Below, in pieces: positions 39,809 through 50,543 of a stretch of DNA of 64,000 nt. This stretch comes from Alphaproteobacteria bacterium (GTDB taxonomy: Bacteria > Pseudomonadota > Alphaproteobacteria > Caulobacterales > Hyphomonadaceae). The stretch covers positions 62,001-126,000 of the forward strand of contig JAHJSB010000002.1 in assembly GCA_018830285.1 (NCBI GenBank), written 5' to 3'. The translations under genes were made by a program, and so were the position numbers. Within the stretch, counting starts at the first letter, position 1, and every line of letters begins with the position of its first letter. The notes under the pieces are model-generated. The model was given only the letters and a program-made list of their open reading frames with translations. It ran no database searches and was not told where the DNA came from.

Positions 39809-42496
39809 TCAATCCGTCGCTGGTAGCTGCAGTTTTTCGGCAGCAATAGCATGCACCTTTACCTTCAGTTCAGCGAGATGGCGCTCCAGCGCAATGAAGT
39901 CTTCGGCGCCGACAGCACGACACAAGCGGTTCTTCAAACCGTCTGGTATGTCGTCTGCAGCTATTTCACTGCCGACCGCCAGACGCTGAACCTGCTGCAG
40001 CGCCTGCAGGTAGACGAGGGCCTCCTGCAGCACGGCATAGGGGGCGGCTGGCTGGTGCCCACTGGCAGCGATGCCCGCCAGCGCGTCGCTCACGTTCGGC
40101 CATATGCAGTCCGGTTTGCCCATCAGCAACATGTCCTGCTGCACGATGAACTCGATATCGATCAGCCCGCCCTTTTCGGTTTTCAGGTCCCACAGGCCCT
40201 TGCCCGTCTTTTCGCGGTAAAGCCGCTGGCGCATCTCCGAGACATCCCGCGCAATCTGGCCCGCATCCTTGCTGGCACGGGCCGCGATGGCCGCCTTGGC
40301 GCTCGAAAGCACTTTGGCGCCGAGGCCCGCATCACCGGCAACGAACCGCAGGCGCGTCAACGCCATGTGTTCCCATGTCCAGGCTTCGTCATTCTGGTAG
40401 CTATTGAAAGCCGTCAGGCTGACAGCTACCGGTCCGCCGCGCCCGGAAGGGCGCAAGCGCATATCGACTTCATACAGTGCGCCTTCAGCCGTGGGTGCCG
40501 TCAGCGCCGTAATCAGGCGCTGTGTGACCCGGGTGAACCAGGTCTGAGAATCCAGCGACGGCGCCTCATAAACCACGATGATGTCGAGATCGGATCCGGC
40601 CGTCAGTTCCGATCCGCCGAGCTTGCCCATTGCGAAGACACCCCAGACGCCCGGCGCCTCGCCATATCGCCGCACCGTCTCAGCCTCTGCGACCGCCGCC
40701 ATCTGGCGGATCGTATCGTCGGCCAATCGCGACCAGTACGCTGCCGCATCGGAGGCATTGATCAGTCCGTGCAGCAGGTTGTGCCCAATCAGGAAGCTCT
40801 GCTCGCGATGGTAGCGGCGCCATTCGTCCAGCGCGGCGTCGAAGCTTGTGTTAGCCGAAATCTTCGGCGGTTCGGGCGCCTGCCCGCTGACCAGCGCTTC
40901 CAGCAGGTCAGGACGGCGCGACAGGATTTCGGCGAGCCGCGGCGCCAGGGCAAGTGTCGCCACCAGGTCATCAAGCAGCGCCGGTTTGGCCAGCAGCATC
41001 GACAATGTCTGCACGCCCGACGACAGGCCGCTGAAGAAGCGCGAAAACCAGCGAAACGCCTCGTCGGGCTCGCCAGTCGCTCCCATGGCTTCCAGCATCC
41101 TTGGCAGGATCGCCGTCAGGAGTTCCCGTCCTCGCACGGTACGGGTCGCAGGCACGTTCCCCCGGTGCCAGTTTCGTATCGTCGCAATGGCGGCGCTCGG
41201 GTCACCAAATCCGAGTCCCAACAGAGTACGGACTGTTTCGGGGTCATCATCTACGCCCGTGAAGACCAGATTGCCGATACGGCCTGGCTCGTCCTGCCGG
41301 TCGTCCCGGGCGAACAGCGCATCGTAGGCTGCCTGAACCACCCGCCGCGTTTCAAGCAGGTCGCGATCGAAGTCCGCAAGGGATTCATAGCCGCACAGTG
41401 CCGCGACACCTTCACGCTCCGCCGTGTCCGCCGGAATCGTGTGGCTCTGCTCGTCATGGCGCATCTGGATCCGATGCTCGACATCACGAAGCAATTTGTA
41501 GGCTGTGGTCAGGTCCGTCGCCGTGGCGTCCGTGACGATGCCCGCATCGCGCAGGGCCCGCATCGCACCGAGCGTTGTATTGTCCCTCAGTTCCGGATGG
41601 CGACCGCCCATGATCAGCTGCTGGGTCTGCACGAAGAACTCGATCTCGCGAATGCCGCCCGGGCCCAGCTTGATGTCAGGTGCCGGGTTTTCGAAGCCAT
41701 GTGCACCGATCTTGGTATTGATCATCCGCTTGATCGCCTGGATGTCGTCTATCGCCCAATAGTCGAGATTGCGGCGCCAGACATAGGAGCCCATACGGTC
41801 GATGAATCGCGCGGCGGCGTCCATGTCGCCGGCCGCAGCCCGCGCCTTGATCCAGACCATCCGCTCCCAGTTCTGGCCGACGCTCTCATAATACATTTCC
41901 GCCATCGTGGTCGAAACGGCGAGCGGCGTCGATGAAGGGTCGGGCCTGAGGCGCAGGTCTGTCCGGAACACATAGCCGTCGGCTGTCACTTCATCGAGCA
42001 ACCGGACAACATCCTTCAGCACCCGCTGCGCCGTCTCGCCGGGCGATCGCTCGCCACCATCGAACCCGTCCGGTTCGTAAAAGGCCACGATGTCGATATC
42101 GCTGGAATAGTTCAGCTCGAACGCGCCCATCTTGCCGAGTGCAACAATGAACAGGCCCCTGTCCGACAGGCCCCGGCCTGCCAGCGCCACACGCAGCGCC
42201 GCCTGAACCGACGCCATCGCGAACGCGGTCAGCGCCGTCGTCACCTCCATCACGCTAAGCGTGCCCGAGAGGTCATCGGCGGCCAGCGCGAGGTGGACGG
42301 CAGCCTTCGCCTTGCGCAGCACCGTCATCGCATCGTCTATCGGCGTCTCACCCGGCAGGTCCGTCACAGACGCGAGCGCCGCATCGAACGGGCGCGCCTC
42401 GGTCCGCTCCGACAGGCGCTTCAGGTACGGCGCATAATTGGTCGCAACAGCGAGGGCTGCGGCAGGCGTCGAGGCAAGGGGATGTATCTCAAGCAT
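39809..42496 (-). CDS. glnE: Bifunctional [glutamine synthetase] adenylyltransferase/deadenylase
   Basis: Two nucleotidyltransferase motifs: MGAFELNYSSDIDIVAFYE and MGKLGGSELTAGSDLDIIVVYE. Confidence 0.96.
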   Translation of the reverse strand: MLEIHPLASTPAAALAVATNYAPYLKRLSERTEARPFDAALASVTDLPGETPIDDAMTVLRKAKAAVHLALAADDLSGTLSVMEVTTALTAFAMASVQAALRVALAGRGLSDRGLFIVALGKMGAFELNYSSDIDIVAFYEPDGFDGGERSPGETAQRVLKDVVRLLDEVTADGYVFRTDLRLRPDPSSTPLAVSTTMAEMYYESVGQNWERMVWIKARAAAGDMDAAARFIDRMGSYVWRRNLDYWAIDDIQAIKRMINTKIGAHGFENPAPDIKLGPGGIREIEFFVQTQQLIMGGRHPELRDNTTLGAMRALRDAGIVTDATATDLTTAYKLLRDVEHRIQMRHDEQSHTIPADTAEREGVAALCGYESLADFDRDLLETRRVVQAAYDALFARDDRQDEPGRIGNLVFTGVDDDPETVRTLLGLGFGDPSAAIATIRNWHRGNVPATRTVRGRELLTAILPRMLEAMGATGEPDEAFRWFSRFFSGLSSGVQTLSMLLAKPALLDDLVATLALAPRLAEILSRRPDLLEALVSGQAPEPPKISANTSFDAALDEWRRYHREQSFLIGHNLLHGLINASDAAAYWSRLADDTIRQMAAVAEAETVRRYGEAPGVWGVFAMGKLGGSELTAGSDLDIIVVYEAPSLDSQTWFTRVTQRLITALTAPTAEGALYEVDMRLRPSGRGGPVAVSLTAFNSYQNDEAWTWEHMALTRLRFVAGDAGLGAKVLSSAKAAIAARASKDAGQIARDVSEMRQRLYREKTGKGLWDLKTEKGGLIDIEFIVQQDMLLMGKPDCIWPNVSDALAGIAASGHQPAAPYAVLQEALVYLQALQQVQRLAVGSEIAADDIPDGLKNRLCRAVGAEDFIALERHLAELKVKVHAIAAEKLQLPATD

Positions 42497-42501
42497 GGTC
42501 G

Positions 42502-43926
42502 CTAGGCCCGTGGGAGGCGCAGGATCGCCTTCAGGCCGGGCTGGCCCGCCGGCCCGCCCGCATCCCGCAGGATCAGTTCGCCGCCATGCATGTCTGCTAC
42601 CGAGTCCACAAGCGACAGGCCAAGGCCCGATCCCGGTTGCGTGCGCGCCGAATCGAGCCGTTGGAACCGCTGCACGACCGTCTTGCGCGCGTCCGGCGGC
42701 ACACCCGGTCCGGAATCGACCACCGTCAGGTCAATCGTCCCGTCCGGCCCGCGCGCGGCCGTGAAGGAAATCGCCCCGCCCGCTGGTGTGTATTTTACGG
42801 CATTGTCCAGCATGTTCGACAAGGCCTGACCGATCAGGTCGCGGTCGCCGAGAATCATCAGGTGCCGGGCGATCTGGCTCTTGAACGTCAGCTCCGCCTC
42901 TTCGCAGGCCGGGTCGAACAGTTCCGCGAGTTCCTCGGCCAGTTCGCTGACATCCATGCGCACCCGCTCGCCCTCGGCGCCGGCTTCCAGCCGCGCAAGC
43001 CGCAGGATGGCGTTGAAGGTCGCCAGCACGCGGTCCACCTCCTCGACGGTCTCGTTCAGCGTTGCGCTGGCCGCTTCCTGCGACAGGGGCTGGGAAAGCG
43101 CGATTTCCAGCCGGTTACGCAGGCGCGACAGGGGCGACCGCAGGTCATGCGCAATCGCATTGCCCGTGTGGCGCGTTGCATCCACGAGCTTCTCGATCTG
43201 GTCGAGCATGGCATTGATACGCTGGCCCAGACGGTCGAACTCATCGCCCGACCCCCGCACAGGCACGCGCCGTCCTAGCTCGCCGCCCATCACCGCCTCA
43301 GCTGTCCGCGCCAGCTCGTCGGCGCGGCTGGCCGCGCCCCGGGAGATCAGGACACCGCCCAGCAATGACAGGATCAGCCCGATCGGCGCCGCAATGAAGA
43401 TGGCGCGCTGGATGCGCACCACGATCGCCGTTTGCTGCGCCGTATCAAAGGCCACGAGCAGCGCCCCGCCATTGTCGCGCAGGCGCACGAACTTGCCCGC
43501 CGCCGAGCGCACGATCATCGACCCGTCGGGCTCGGGCTGGTCGAAGTCGAAATAGACCGTCTTGGAATCCACGACCGGCGGCGCCACCGGCATACGCTGG
43601 AAGTGCCCGGCAATCTTCCGGCCTGAGGAATCCTCGAGATAGTAGAAATAGGTCGAACCGGTACGCGTCATGCGCTCCAGGACCGACTGGCTCAGGCGCT
43701 CCATACCGCCCGTATAATAGGCGTTGCCAAGCTGCTCGAACTCGAGGTCGAGCCGCCGGTCGGATTCGTTGCGGATATAATAGACCGTCGAATAGTAGAG
43801 ATAGATCAGCAATGCCGCAGAAAACGCCGCAAACATGGCGCTGTAGAGCAGCGCCAGTTTGAACGTCGTCGTTCTCAGGAAGGTCGGCAGGCCGAGTTTC
43901 ATGACTCGCCTCGTGCCAGTCCGCAC
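42502..43926 (-). CDS. HAMP domain sensor histidine kinase
   Basis: Two TM segments, HAMP, HTGNAIAHDLRSPLSRLRNRLE H-box, DNAVKYTPAGGAI N-box, SGLGLSLVDSVADMHGG. Confidence 0.93.
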   Translation of the reverse strand: MRTGTRRVMKLGLPTFLRTTTFKLALLYSAMFAAFSAALLIYLYYSTVYYIRNESDRRLDLEFEQLGNAYYTGGMERLSQSVLERMTRTGSTYFYYLEDSSGRKIAGHFQRMPVAPPVVDSKTVYFDFDQPEPDGSMIVRSAAGKFVRLRDNGGALLVAFDTAQQTAIVVRIQRAIFIAAPIGLILSLLGGVLISRGAASRADELARTAEAVMGGELGRRVPVRGSGDEFDRLGQRINAMLDQIEKLVDATRHTGNAIAHDLRSPLSRLRNRLEIALSQPLSQEAASATLNETVEEVDRVLATFNAILRLARLEAGAEGERVRMDVSELAEELAELFDPACEEAELTFKSQIARHLMILGDRDLIGQALSNMLDNAVKYTPAGGAISFTAARGPDGTIDLTVVDSGPGVPPDARKTVVQRFQRLDSARTQPGSGLGLSLVDSVADMHGGELILRDAGGPAGQPGLKAILRLPRA

Positions 43927-43935
43927 GCGGGCCGT

Positions 43936-44607
43936 CTAGCCCTGCAGACGATACCCGGCACCTCGCACCGTATGCAGCAAGGGTTCCTCGAACTCCTTGT
44001 CGATCTTTGCCCGCAGGCGCGAGATATGCACATCAATGACATTGGTCTGGGGGTCGAAATTATAGTCCCACACCTTTTCGAGCAGCATGGTGCGGGTCAC
44101 GACCTGTCCGGCGTGGCGCATGAGGTATTCCAGCAGCCGGAATTCGCGCGGCTGCAGGTCGATCTTCTTGCCGGCCCGCGTCACCTTGCGGGTCAGCAGG
44201 TTCATCTCAAGGTCACCCGCTTTGAGTGACGTCACCTGCGGCTCGCCGACCTGGCGGCGGCCGAGGGCTTCGACGCGCGCCGCCAGCTCGGACGGTGCAA
44301 AGGGCTTGGACAGGTAGTCGTCTGCCCCGGCCTTCAGGCCCTGGACCCGGTTCTGGACATCGCCCAGCGCCGAGAGGAAGAGGGCTGGCGTCTTGCCGCC
44401 CGCTTCCCGGTATTCCTTGAGCAGGGTCAGGCCGTCCTTGGCAGGCAGCATGCGGTCGACCACGAGTGCATCGAAATCAGCCGATCGGGCCAGCTCCAGT
44501 CCGCGTTCGCCATCAATCGCCTTATCCACGCTGTGGCCTGCCTCAACGAGAACTTTCTCGATGAAACTTGCCATTTCGGCATCATCTTCGATCACGAGAA
44601 CGCGCAT
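43936..44607 (-). CDS. OmpR/PhoB-type response regulator
   Basis: MRVLVIEDDAEMASFIEKVL...ALVVDRMLPAKDGL...C-terminal winged helix DVHISRLRAKIDKEFEEPLLHTVRGAGYRLQG. Confidence 0.94.
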   Translation of the reverse strand: MRVLVIEDDAEMASFIEKVLVEAGHSVDKAIDGERGLELARSADFDALVVDRMLPAKDGLTLLKEYREAGGKTPALFLSALGDVQNRVQGLKAGADDYLSKPFAPSELAARVEALGRRQVGEPQVTSLKAGDLEMNLLTRKVTRAGKKIDLQPREFRLLEYLMRHAGQVVTRTMLLEKVWDYNFDPQTNVIDVHISRLRAKIDKEFEEPLLHTVRGAGYRLQG

Positions 44608-44658
44608 AGTGCCTCCCACTACTGTATCTTCCACCAAGGTATCAGGCATCATTCTATC

Positions 44659-46194
44659 CTATCCTTTTGTCGAGAGGTCGAGGGTGCGGTAATTGGTAAT
44701 CTGACCGATCCGCACGGCGACGAGCACTTTGCTGCGGCCAGACTTCCTGGCGTCGGCAACGGCTTTCTGGAAGGCGTCAACCGAGACGGCTGGCTGGCTA
44801 TTGGCTTCCAGTATCACCATGCCGACCTGCAGGCCCGCATCCTCGAACACGCCCTTGCGGGCAACATCGACGACCATCAGGCCAGGCTCACCGGGTTTCA
44901 GGCCAAGCTTGGTGCGGGTTTCGTCGTCCATCGGCTTGAAGGTCACACCATAGTCGTCGAGGACAGTGCCCTTTTCTTCGGCTTTCGGCGCGTTCGAGTC
45001 GGATGCCGGCCGGATGTTTGCAGTCAGGTCGTCCGGGCGTTCGCCCACGGTCACGCTGACCGTCTGGCGCTTGCCGCCGCGCAGCACTTCGAACTTGTTC
45101 GATGTGTTCGCGATCAGCTTGCCGACGAGGCGGGTCGTCGTCGTTGCATCCGCGACTTTCTGGCTGTTCACCGAGAGGATGATATCGCCACGCTCAAGTC
45201 CGCCCTTTTCGGCCGGGCTGCCATTGGTGACATCGGCGATGATCGCGCCTTCATTGTCCTTCAGGCCCTGAGCCTCGGCCATGTCTGCAGTCAGGTCCTG
45301 GATCGCAACGCCCAGCCAGCCACGTGACACGCGACCGTCCTTGATGATCGCCTGCGTTACTTCGTTGGCCAGTTCAGCCGGAATCGCAAAGCCGATACCG
45401 ACCGATCCACCCGTAGGCGAGAAGATCGCCGTATTCACGCCGACTACGTTGCCGTTGAGGTCAAACGACGGACCGCCAGAGTTGCCGCGGTTGATCGAGG
45501 CATCAATCTGGAGAAAGTCTGTGTAGGGACCAGCGCCGATGTCACGACCGTCAGCCGACAGGATACCTGCCGTTGCCGTGCCGCCCAGGCCAAACGGGTT
45601 ACCGAGTGCAACCACCCAGTCGCCCTTGCGCAGGTCACGCGAGTCGCCAAAGCGGACATAGGGATACGTGCCCTTTTCCTTGATGCGCAGGACAGCGAGG
45701 TCGGTCTGCGGGTCGGTGCCGACGAGTTCGGCGTCCAGTTCGCGGCCATCCTTCAAGGTGACCTTGATCTCGGTCGCGTTTTCCACAACGTGATTATTGG
45801 TTACGACGTAGCCATCCTTGGAAATCAGGAAGCCCGACCCGAGCGAACGCGCTTCCTGGGTCTCGGGCTCCGGATTGTCTTCTTCCTGTTTCTTTCGGTT
45901 CTGCAGGAACTCGTCGAAACCCGGCATGCCGCGGAACTGTTCGAAGAACTGCTCCATATCGGCCAGCTTGCCTACTTCGCGCTCGCTGATGACGTTGACG
46001 CTAACCACGGCTGGCTCAACCCGCTCGATCAGGTCGGCGAAACTGAGCGGTGCACCCTGGGGCGCCTCAATGGCAATCGGCTGCGCGCCCGCTTCCGGGC
46101 TGAAGATTTTCGGCGACAGCACCAGCGTGCCCACGGCCGCTGCGCCGAAGACAGCCGCCACGAGGGCTTGTCTCGAAATGCCAAATTTCTTCAT
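44659..46194 (-). CDS. degP: Do family (DegP/HtrA) serine endopeptidase
   Basis: GSGFLISKDGYVVTNNHVVENA, TDLAVLRIKE, INRGNSGGPSFDLNGNVVGVNTAIFS, two PDZ domains. Confidence 0.95.
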   Translation of the reverse strand: MKKFGISRQALVAAVFGAAAVGTLVLSPKIFSPEAGAQPIAIEAPQGAPLSFADLIERVEPAVVSVNVISEREVGKLADMEQFFEQFRGMPGFDEFLQNRKKQEEDNPEPETQEARSLGSGFLISKDGYVVTNNHVVENATEIKVTLKDGRELDAELVGTDPQTDLAVLRIKEKGTYPYVRFGDSRDLRKGDWVVALGNPFGLGGTATAGILSADGRDIGAGPYTDFLQIDASINRGNSGGPSFDLNGNVVGVNTAIFSPTGGSVGIGFAIPAELANEVTQAIIKDGRVSRGWLGVAIQDLTADMAEAQGLKDNEGAIIADVTNGSPAEKGGLERGDIILSVNSQKVADATTTTRLVGKLIANTSNKFEVLRGGKRQTVSVTVGERPDDLTANIRPASDSNAPKAEEKGTVLDDYGVTFKPMDDETRTKLGLKPGEPGLMVVDVARKGVFEDAGLQVGMVILEANSQPAVSVDAFQKAVADARKSGRSKVLVAVRIGQITNYRTLDLSTKG

Positions 46195-46282
46195 TAGTCT
46201 CTCCAAGTCACTGAAATTACGTCGGTTAGCCGATCATAGCCTAGATAAACATGTCACAGGCAATGTGGTCATTAAATGTCAG

Positions 46283-47518
46283 TTAGGTAGATTTGATCGG
46301 GGTTTCCACTGTTCGCACGTGCCCGCCCGCCTCAAGCGTCTGGTGAACCGGGCATTTATCCGCAATTTCCATCATCCGGGCGCGCTGGTCAGCGTCCAGG
46401 TCTCCCTCGATTGTGATCGCGCGATCGAACACGTCGATCTTCCGGCCTTCCTCGCAATGCATGCAATCGTCGACATAGTCCTTGTTGTGCCTGATCGAGA
46501 CGGACACACGTTCCAGCGCCCATCCTTTCCGCTCGGCATACATGCGCAGCGTCATGGAAGTGCAGGCGCCGAGCCCGGCTGCGACGTATTCATACGGGTC
46601 CGGCCCGCGCCCGCCGCCGCCGACATCGATCGGCTCGTCGGCGATTGAGACATGATCGCCGATCATGACGGCATTCTCATATTTGCCGCGCCCGGTCTCC
46701 CTGACCACCACATCACGCGTTCCGCCGGTTTCCTGCACTGGCATGGCCGCACCGGCATCAAAAACATAGGTCTCTGCCCACACGGCGATCAGTTTCCCGG
46801 CCCGTTGGGCATCGCCCGGCGATGTCAGTAAATGATCCGCCTTGTCGAGACTGATGAAGGATTTCGGATGTCGCGCGGCCACGAAGAGGGCGGTCGCATG
46901 CTCGATACCCACCGTCTCGTCCAGCGGCGCGTGCATGACCAGCAGCGGGCGCCTCAGGCTGGACACCGCCTCGGTTACCTTGGCCCCGCGCACATCTTCC
47001 AGGAATTGCCGCTTCAGCACGAAAGGCCGCCCGGCCAGCTGCACCTCTGCCTCGCCTTCATCTTCGATTTGCTCGACATGCGTACGGATCGCCTTGATCA
47101 CGTGCGCGGCATCCGATGGCGCGCCAATCGTGACGACTGCCTTCGCATGCGGAATGTCATGCGCCGCCACGATCACCGCCGCCCCGCCCAGAGAATGCCC
47201 GATCAGCAATTGCGGTCCGTCATGCGCCTCTTCCAGCCATTCGGCCGCCGCCACAAGGTCCTGCACATTGGTGGTGAAGTTGGTATTCGAAAAATCGCCT
47301 TCCGAATTGCCGAGCCCGGTAAAATCAAACCGCAGCACACCGATTCCCTGTTCAACGAGCGCCGCCGTGATCTCCCGCGCGGCATAAATATCCTTCGAGC
47401 AGGAAAAGCAGTGAGCGAACAGCGCCCAGGCGTGTGGTTGGAAGACAGGCATATCCAGCCGCGCCGCCAGCAAGCTGCCATCGTGGCCAGGAAATTCTAT
47501 GCGGTTTGATTGGCCCAT
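46283..47518 (-). CDS. Bifunctional alpha/beta hydrolase - OsmC family protein
   Basis: N-terminal hydrolase LLIGHSLGGAAVIVAAHDI; C-terminal OsmC YEYVAAGLGACTSMTLRMYAERKGWALERVSVSIRHNK. Confidence 0.92.
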   Translation of the reverse strand: MGQSNRIEFPGHDGSLLAARLDMPVFQPHAWALFAHCFSCSKDIYAAREITAALVEQGIGVLRFDFTGLGNSEGDFSNTNFTTNVQDLVAAAEWLEEAHDGPQLLIGHSLGGAAVIVAAHDIPHAKAVVTIGAPSDAAHVIKAIRTHVEQIEDEGEAEVQLAGRPFVLKRQFLEDVRGAKVTEAVSSLRRPLLVMHAPLDETVGIEHATALFVAARHPKSFISLDKADHLLTSPGDAQRAGKLIAVWAETYVFDAGAAMPVQETGGTRDVVVRETGRGKYENAVMIGDHVSIADEPIDVGGGGRGPDPYEYVAAGLGACTSMTLRMYAERKGWALERVSVSIRHNKDYVDDCMHCEEGRKIDVFDRAITIEGDLDADQRARMMEIADKCPVHQTLEAGGHVRTVETPIKST

Positions 47519-47685
47519 GTCAGCTCCCTGAATTTGTCCAGCCACAGAACTGGCGGAGACAAGCCCGGGGCGCAAGGCCGGGTCCATCGCATTCGCGTGA
47601 CAGAAAAGGTGAACAGGCTTGACTTGCCCGGCCTGCATGACGTTCGTGGCGACCAGACCCAATCGCGGGAACCGTTCGAAACACC

Positions 47686-48237
47686 ATGAAGCCTGCCTAC
47701 ATTTTTCTCGCGATTGGCGCTCCGGCCATGATCGCCAGTGCGTGGCTCCTGGCTGCGCCGGGGACGATTCTGCTCTCGCTCAGCCTCGGCGCCCTGCTCG
47801 TTGCCCTGTCAGCCATCGATATCGCCACCCTGCGCCTCCCGGATGCCTTGACCTTCACGGTCCTGGTCTTCGGCGTCATCATGGTTGCGCTGACGCGGCC
47901 CGATCTCTGGCCGCACCACCTGCTCGGCGCCGGCATCGGTTACGTCGCACTGGTCGGTCTGGAGCTTGCCTACAAGCGCCTGCGCGGGCGCGACGGGCTG
48001 GGCCGGGGCGACGCAAAGCTGCTCGGCGCCATCGGCATGTGGGTCGCCTGGCCAGGCCTGGCCCCTGTCCTCTTGGTTGCGTCCCTATCCGGTCTCCTCG
48101 CTGCCGTTGCTGGCGGTGTCTTCGGCAAGCGGTCTCTGTCAGGCGAAACGCCGATGGCTTTTGGTCCATGGATCGCGCTGGGCGGCTGGGTCGTCTGGCT
48201 CGCCGCGCCCCACATGGCGTTGGTCCCGCTCGGCTAG
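47686..48237 (+). CDS. A24 family prepilin peptidase
   Basis: ALSAIDIATLRLPDALT and GLGRGDAKLLGAIGMWVAW aspartate motifs; lacks the N-terminal methylase domain. Confidence 0.85.
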   Translation: MKPAYIFLAIGAPAMIASAWLLAAPGTILLSLSLGALLVALSAIDIATLRLPDALTFTVLVFGVIMVALTRPDLWPHHLLGAGIGYVALVGLELAYKRLRGRDGLGRGDAKLLGAIGMWVAWPGLAPVLLVASLSGLLAAVAGGVFGKRSLSGETPMAFGPWIALGGWVVWLAAPHMALVPLG

Positions 48238-48650
48238 ATCTCGTCCGGTGCGACAGGTTCGGCGCCTGCCTTGCGCCGCCGTGCCAAGCCGAATGCAATC
48301 AGCCCGCCGATGACCAGCAGGCCGAACGGCGCGCCCCACAGGATAAAGCCTTCCAGGCCTGTCCGCTTCGGCCGGAACAGCACGAACTCGCCATACCGGC
48401 TCTCGAACCAGTCGCGCACTTCGCCATCACTCGCGCCCTCGCCGACCATCACCCGCACACGCGCGCGCATGTCTTCGGCAATCGCTGCGGAGGATTGCGA
48501 GATCGGCTCATTTTCGCAGGCCACACAGCGCAGTTCCCGCATCAGCGCCTGCGCCCGCGCCTCCTCGGTCGGGTCGTCAAGGACCTGGCCCATTGAAGTC
48601 AGGGCAAACCCGAACACGGCCAGGCTCAGAAACAAGGCCCTGATGACCAT
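48234..48650 (-). CDS. ccmH: Cytochrome c-type biogenesis protein CcmH (CycL)
   Basis: ALMRELRCVACENEPISQSSAAIAEDMRARVRVMVGEGASDGEVRDWFESRYGEFVLFRPKR. Confidence 0.92.
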   Translation of the reverse strand: MVIRALFLSLAVFGFALTSMGQVLDDPTEEARAQALMRELRCVACENEPISQSSAAIAEDMRARVRVMVGEGASDGEVRDWFESRYGEFVLFRPKRTGLEGFILWGAPFGLLVIGGLIAFGLARRRKAGAEPVAPDEI

Positions 48651-50542
48651 CAGGCGGTCCTCCTGCGTCTCATCGGCACCAGACTGAAGAAGGCGCCCAA
48701 TGCCATCAGCCCGACACCTAGATACACGAAATCGATCAGCGGATTGAAATAGACCCGGAACACCCAGCGCGTCTCGCCGTCCACGTCGCGCCGGTCACCC
48801 AACGCTATATAAAGGTCGCCCGCGCCGGTCTTGTGAATCGCGGTTTCGGTCGTCGGCATCCTTGAGGCCGGATAGTAGCGCTTGGTCGGTGCCATTTCGG
48901 CTTTGATGCTGCCCTTGCGCGCCGTCAGTACGGCCTTATCGGCATACCAGTTCGGGCCTTCAATTGCGTGCACGTCGTTGAGCGTGATGTTCCAGCCCGC
49001 CACGGTGCCCGAGCCGCCTGCCGGCAATGCCAGTGTCGCCTCATAGCGCTGCGTCGTCTCCACCACTGCGCCCATGATGAACACACCTAGCCCGATATGC
49101 GCCAGTGTCATGCCCCACACCCTGAGGGGAAGCCGGAACACGCGGGCCAGCGTCACCGCCCGGCGCCTCACTTCCCAGAGCGCCCCAAAAATCAGCCAGA
49201 GCGCCAGGGCGAGCCCGAACGCTGCGCCCAGCGGAATGTCCCAAACGCTGACACCCAACAGCAGGAACACAGCGACCAGTCCGACACCGCCCGCCGCCCA
49301 TTTCCACACGCCCGACAGGTCCGCCTTGCCCCAGGTCCAGGCCTGCACCACCGGCAGGACCGCCAGCAGCACGGCCAGCATCGGCACGAAGGTCAGCCGG
49401 AAATAGGGTTCGCCGACCGAGATCGTCCGGCCCGTCGCTTCCGCGATCAGCGGGAACAGCGTGCCAAGCAGCACCGTCAGCGCGGCCACAACGAGCACCA
49501 CATTGTTCGTCGCCAGCGCGCCTTCACGGCTCAGCATCTGCCACGGCTTGCCGCCTTCGAGTTTGGGTGCCCGGAGGGCGAACAGGCCAAGCGCAAGGCC
49601 GCCATAGACCACCAGTCCACCCAGCAACAGCATCCCGCGTTTCGGGTCCACCGCAAAAGCGTGCACCGAGGTCAGCACGCCGGAGCGTACGAGGAACGCG
49701 CCCATGATCGAGAACAGGAAGGCCAGCACCGCCAGTAGCGCCGTCCACGCAGCAAAGCTGCCACGCTTCTCGGTCACCACGACCGAGTGCAGCAGCGCCG
49801 CCCCGATCAGCCAGGGCATCAGCGAGGCATTCTCCACCGGATCCCAGAACCACCAGCCGCCCCAGCCGAGTTCGTAATAGGCCCAGTAGCTGCCAAGCGC
49901 GATCCCGATCGTGAGCGGAATGAAGGCCGCCAGCGCCCAGCGCCGCGCCTCCTTCGCCCACACCCGGTCGATCCGCCCATCGATCAGGCCCGCTGCCGCC
50001 AGCGCGAACACGAAGGAAAAGCCGACATAGCCAAGATAGAGCATGGGCGGATGCGAGGCGAGTGCCACGTCCTGCAGAACCGGATTGAGGCCCGCCCCCT
50101 GCAGCGGCGCAGGGTCGAGCCGCAAATAGGGCGAGGAGGCGAACAGGAGGTAGGACAGCGCGCCCGTCGCAAGCCATCCCTGTACGCCCAGCGCCCTTGC
50201 CTCGAACACGTCACGCCCTGTGCGCATCCACAGCGCCCCCGCCGCTCCGAAGCCCAGCGTCACCAGGCACCAGAGCGCCATCGAGCCCTCATGGTTTCCC
50301 CAGACCCCGGCCAGCTTGTAGATCATCGGCTTCAGCGTGTGGGAATTGTTGGCGGCCAGGGCCAGCGAAAAGTCGGACTGCGCAAACGCCACCAACAGTG
50401 TCGCGAAGGACAGCGCCATCACCGCAAACGCCACGACCGCAGCGCGTCCCGCCAGCGCCCGTGCGCCTGTCAGGCCCAGCACGCCCTGCGCCAGCGAGGC
50501 CGCGAGCGCGAGAAATGCCGCAAGGTGGCCAAATTCGATCAT
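48650..50542 (-). CDS. ccmF: Heme lyase CcmF/CycK
   Basis: MIEFGHLAAFLALAASLAQGV...VWGNHEGSMALWCLVTLGFGA...GWGGWWFWDPVENASLMPWL. Confidence 0.96.
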   Translation of the reverse strand: MIEFGHLAAFLALAASLAQGVLGLTGARALAGRAAVVAFAVMALSFATLLVAFAQSDFSLALAANNSHTLKPMIYKLAGVWGNHEGSMALWCLVTLGFGAAGALWMRTGRDVFEARALGVQGWLATGALSYLLFASSPYLRLDPAPLQGAGLNPVLQDVALASHPPMLYLGYVGFSFVFALAAAGLIDGRIDRVWAKEARRWALAAFIPLTIGIALGSYWAYYELGWGGWWFWDPVENASLMPWLIGAALLHSVVVTEKRGSFAAWTALLAVLAFLFSIMGAFLVRSGVLTSVHAFAVDPKRGMLLLGGLVVYGGLALGLFALRAPKLEGGKPWQMLSREGALATNNVVLVVAALTVLLGTLFPLIAEATGRTISVGEPYFRLTFVPMLAVLLAVLPVVQAWTWGKADLSGVWKWAAGGVGLVAVFLLLGVSVWDIPLGAAFGLALALWLIFGALWEVRRRAVTLARVFRLPLRVWGMTLAHIGLGVFIMGAVVETTQRYEATLALPAGGSGTVAGWNITLNDVHAIEGPNWYADKAVLTARKGSIKAEMAPTKRYYPASRMPTTETAIHKTGAGDLYIALGDRRDVDGETRWVFRVYFNPLIDFVYLGVGLMALGAFFSLVPMRRRRTA

Positions 50543-50543
50543 G

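Noticed and set aside
39851-41935. 694-aa plus-strand ORF opposite glnE
   Set aside because: Antisense shadow ORF; glnE motifs clearly occupy the minus strand.
46283-47518. Hydrolase-OsmC fusion as a new architecture
   Set aside because: Bifunctional alpha/beta hydrolase/OsmC proteins are an established family.
48234-50542. Absence of ccmG/dsbE between ccmF and ccmH as a possible novelty
   Set aside because: The rhizobial cycHJKL arrangement also lacks ccmG at this position; probably encoded elsewhere.
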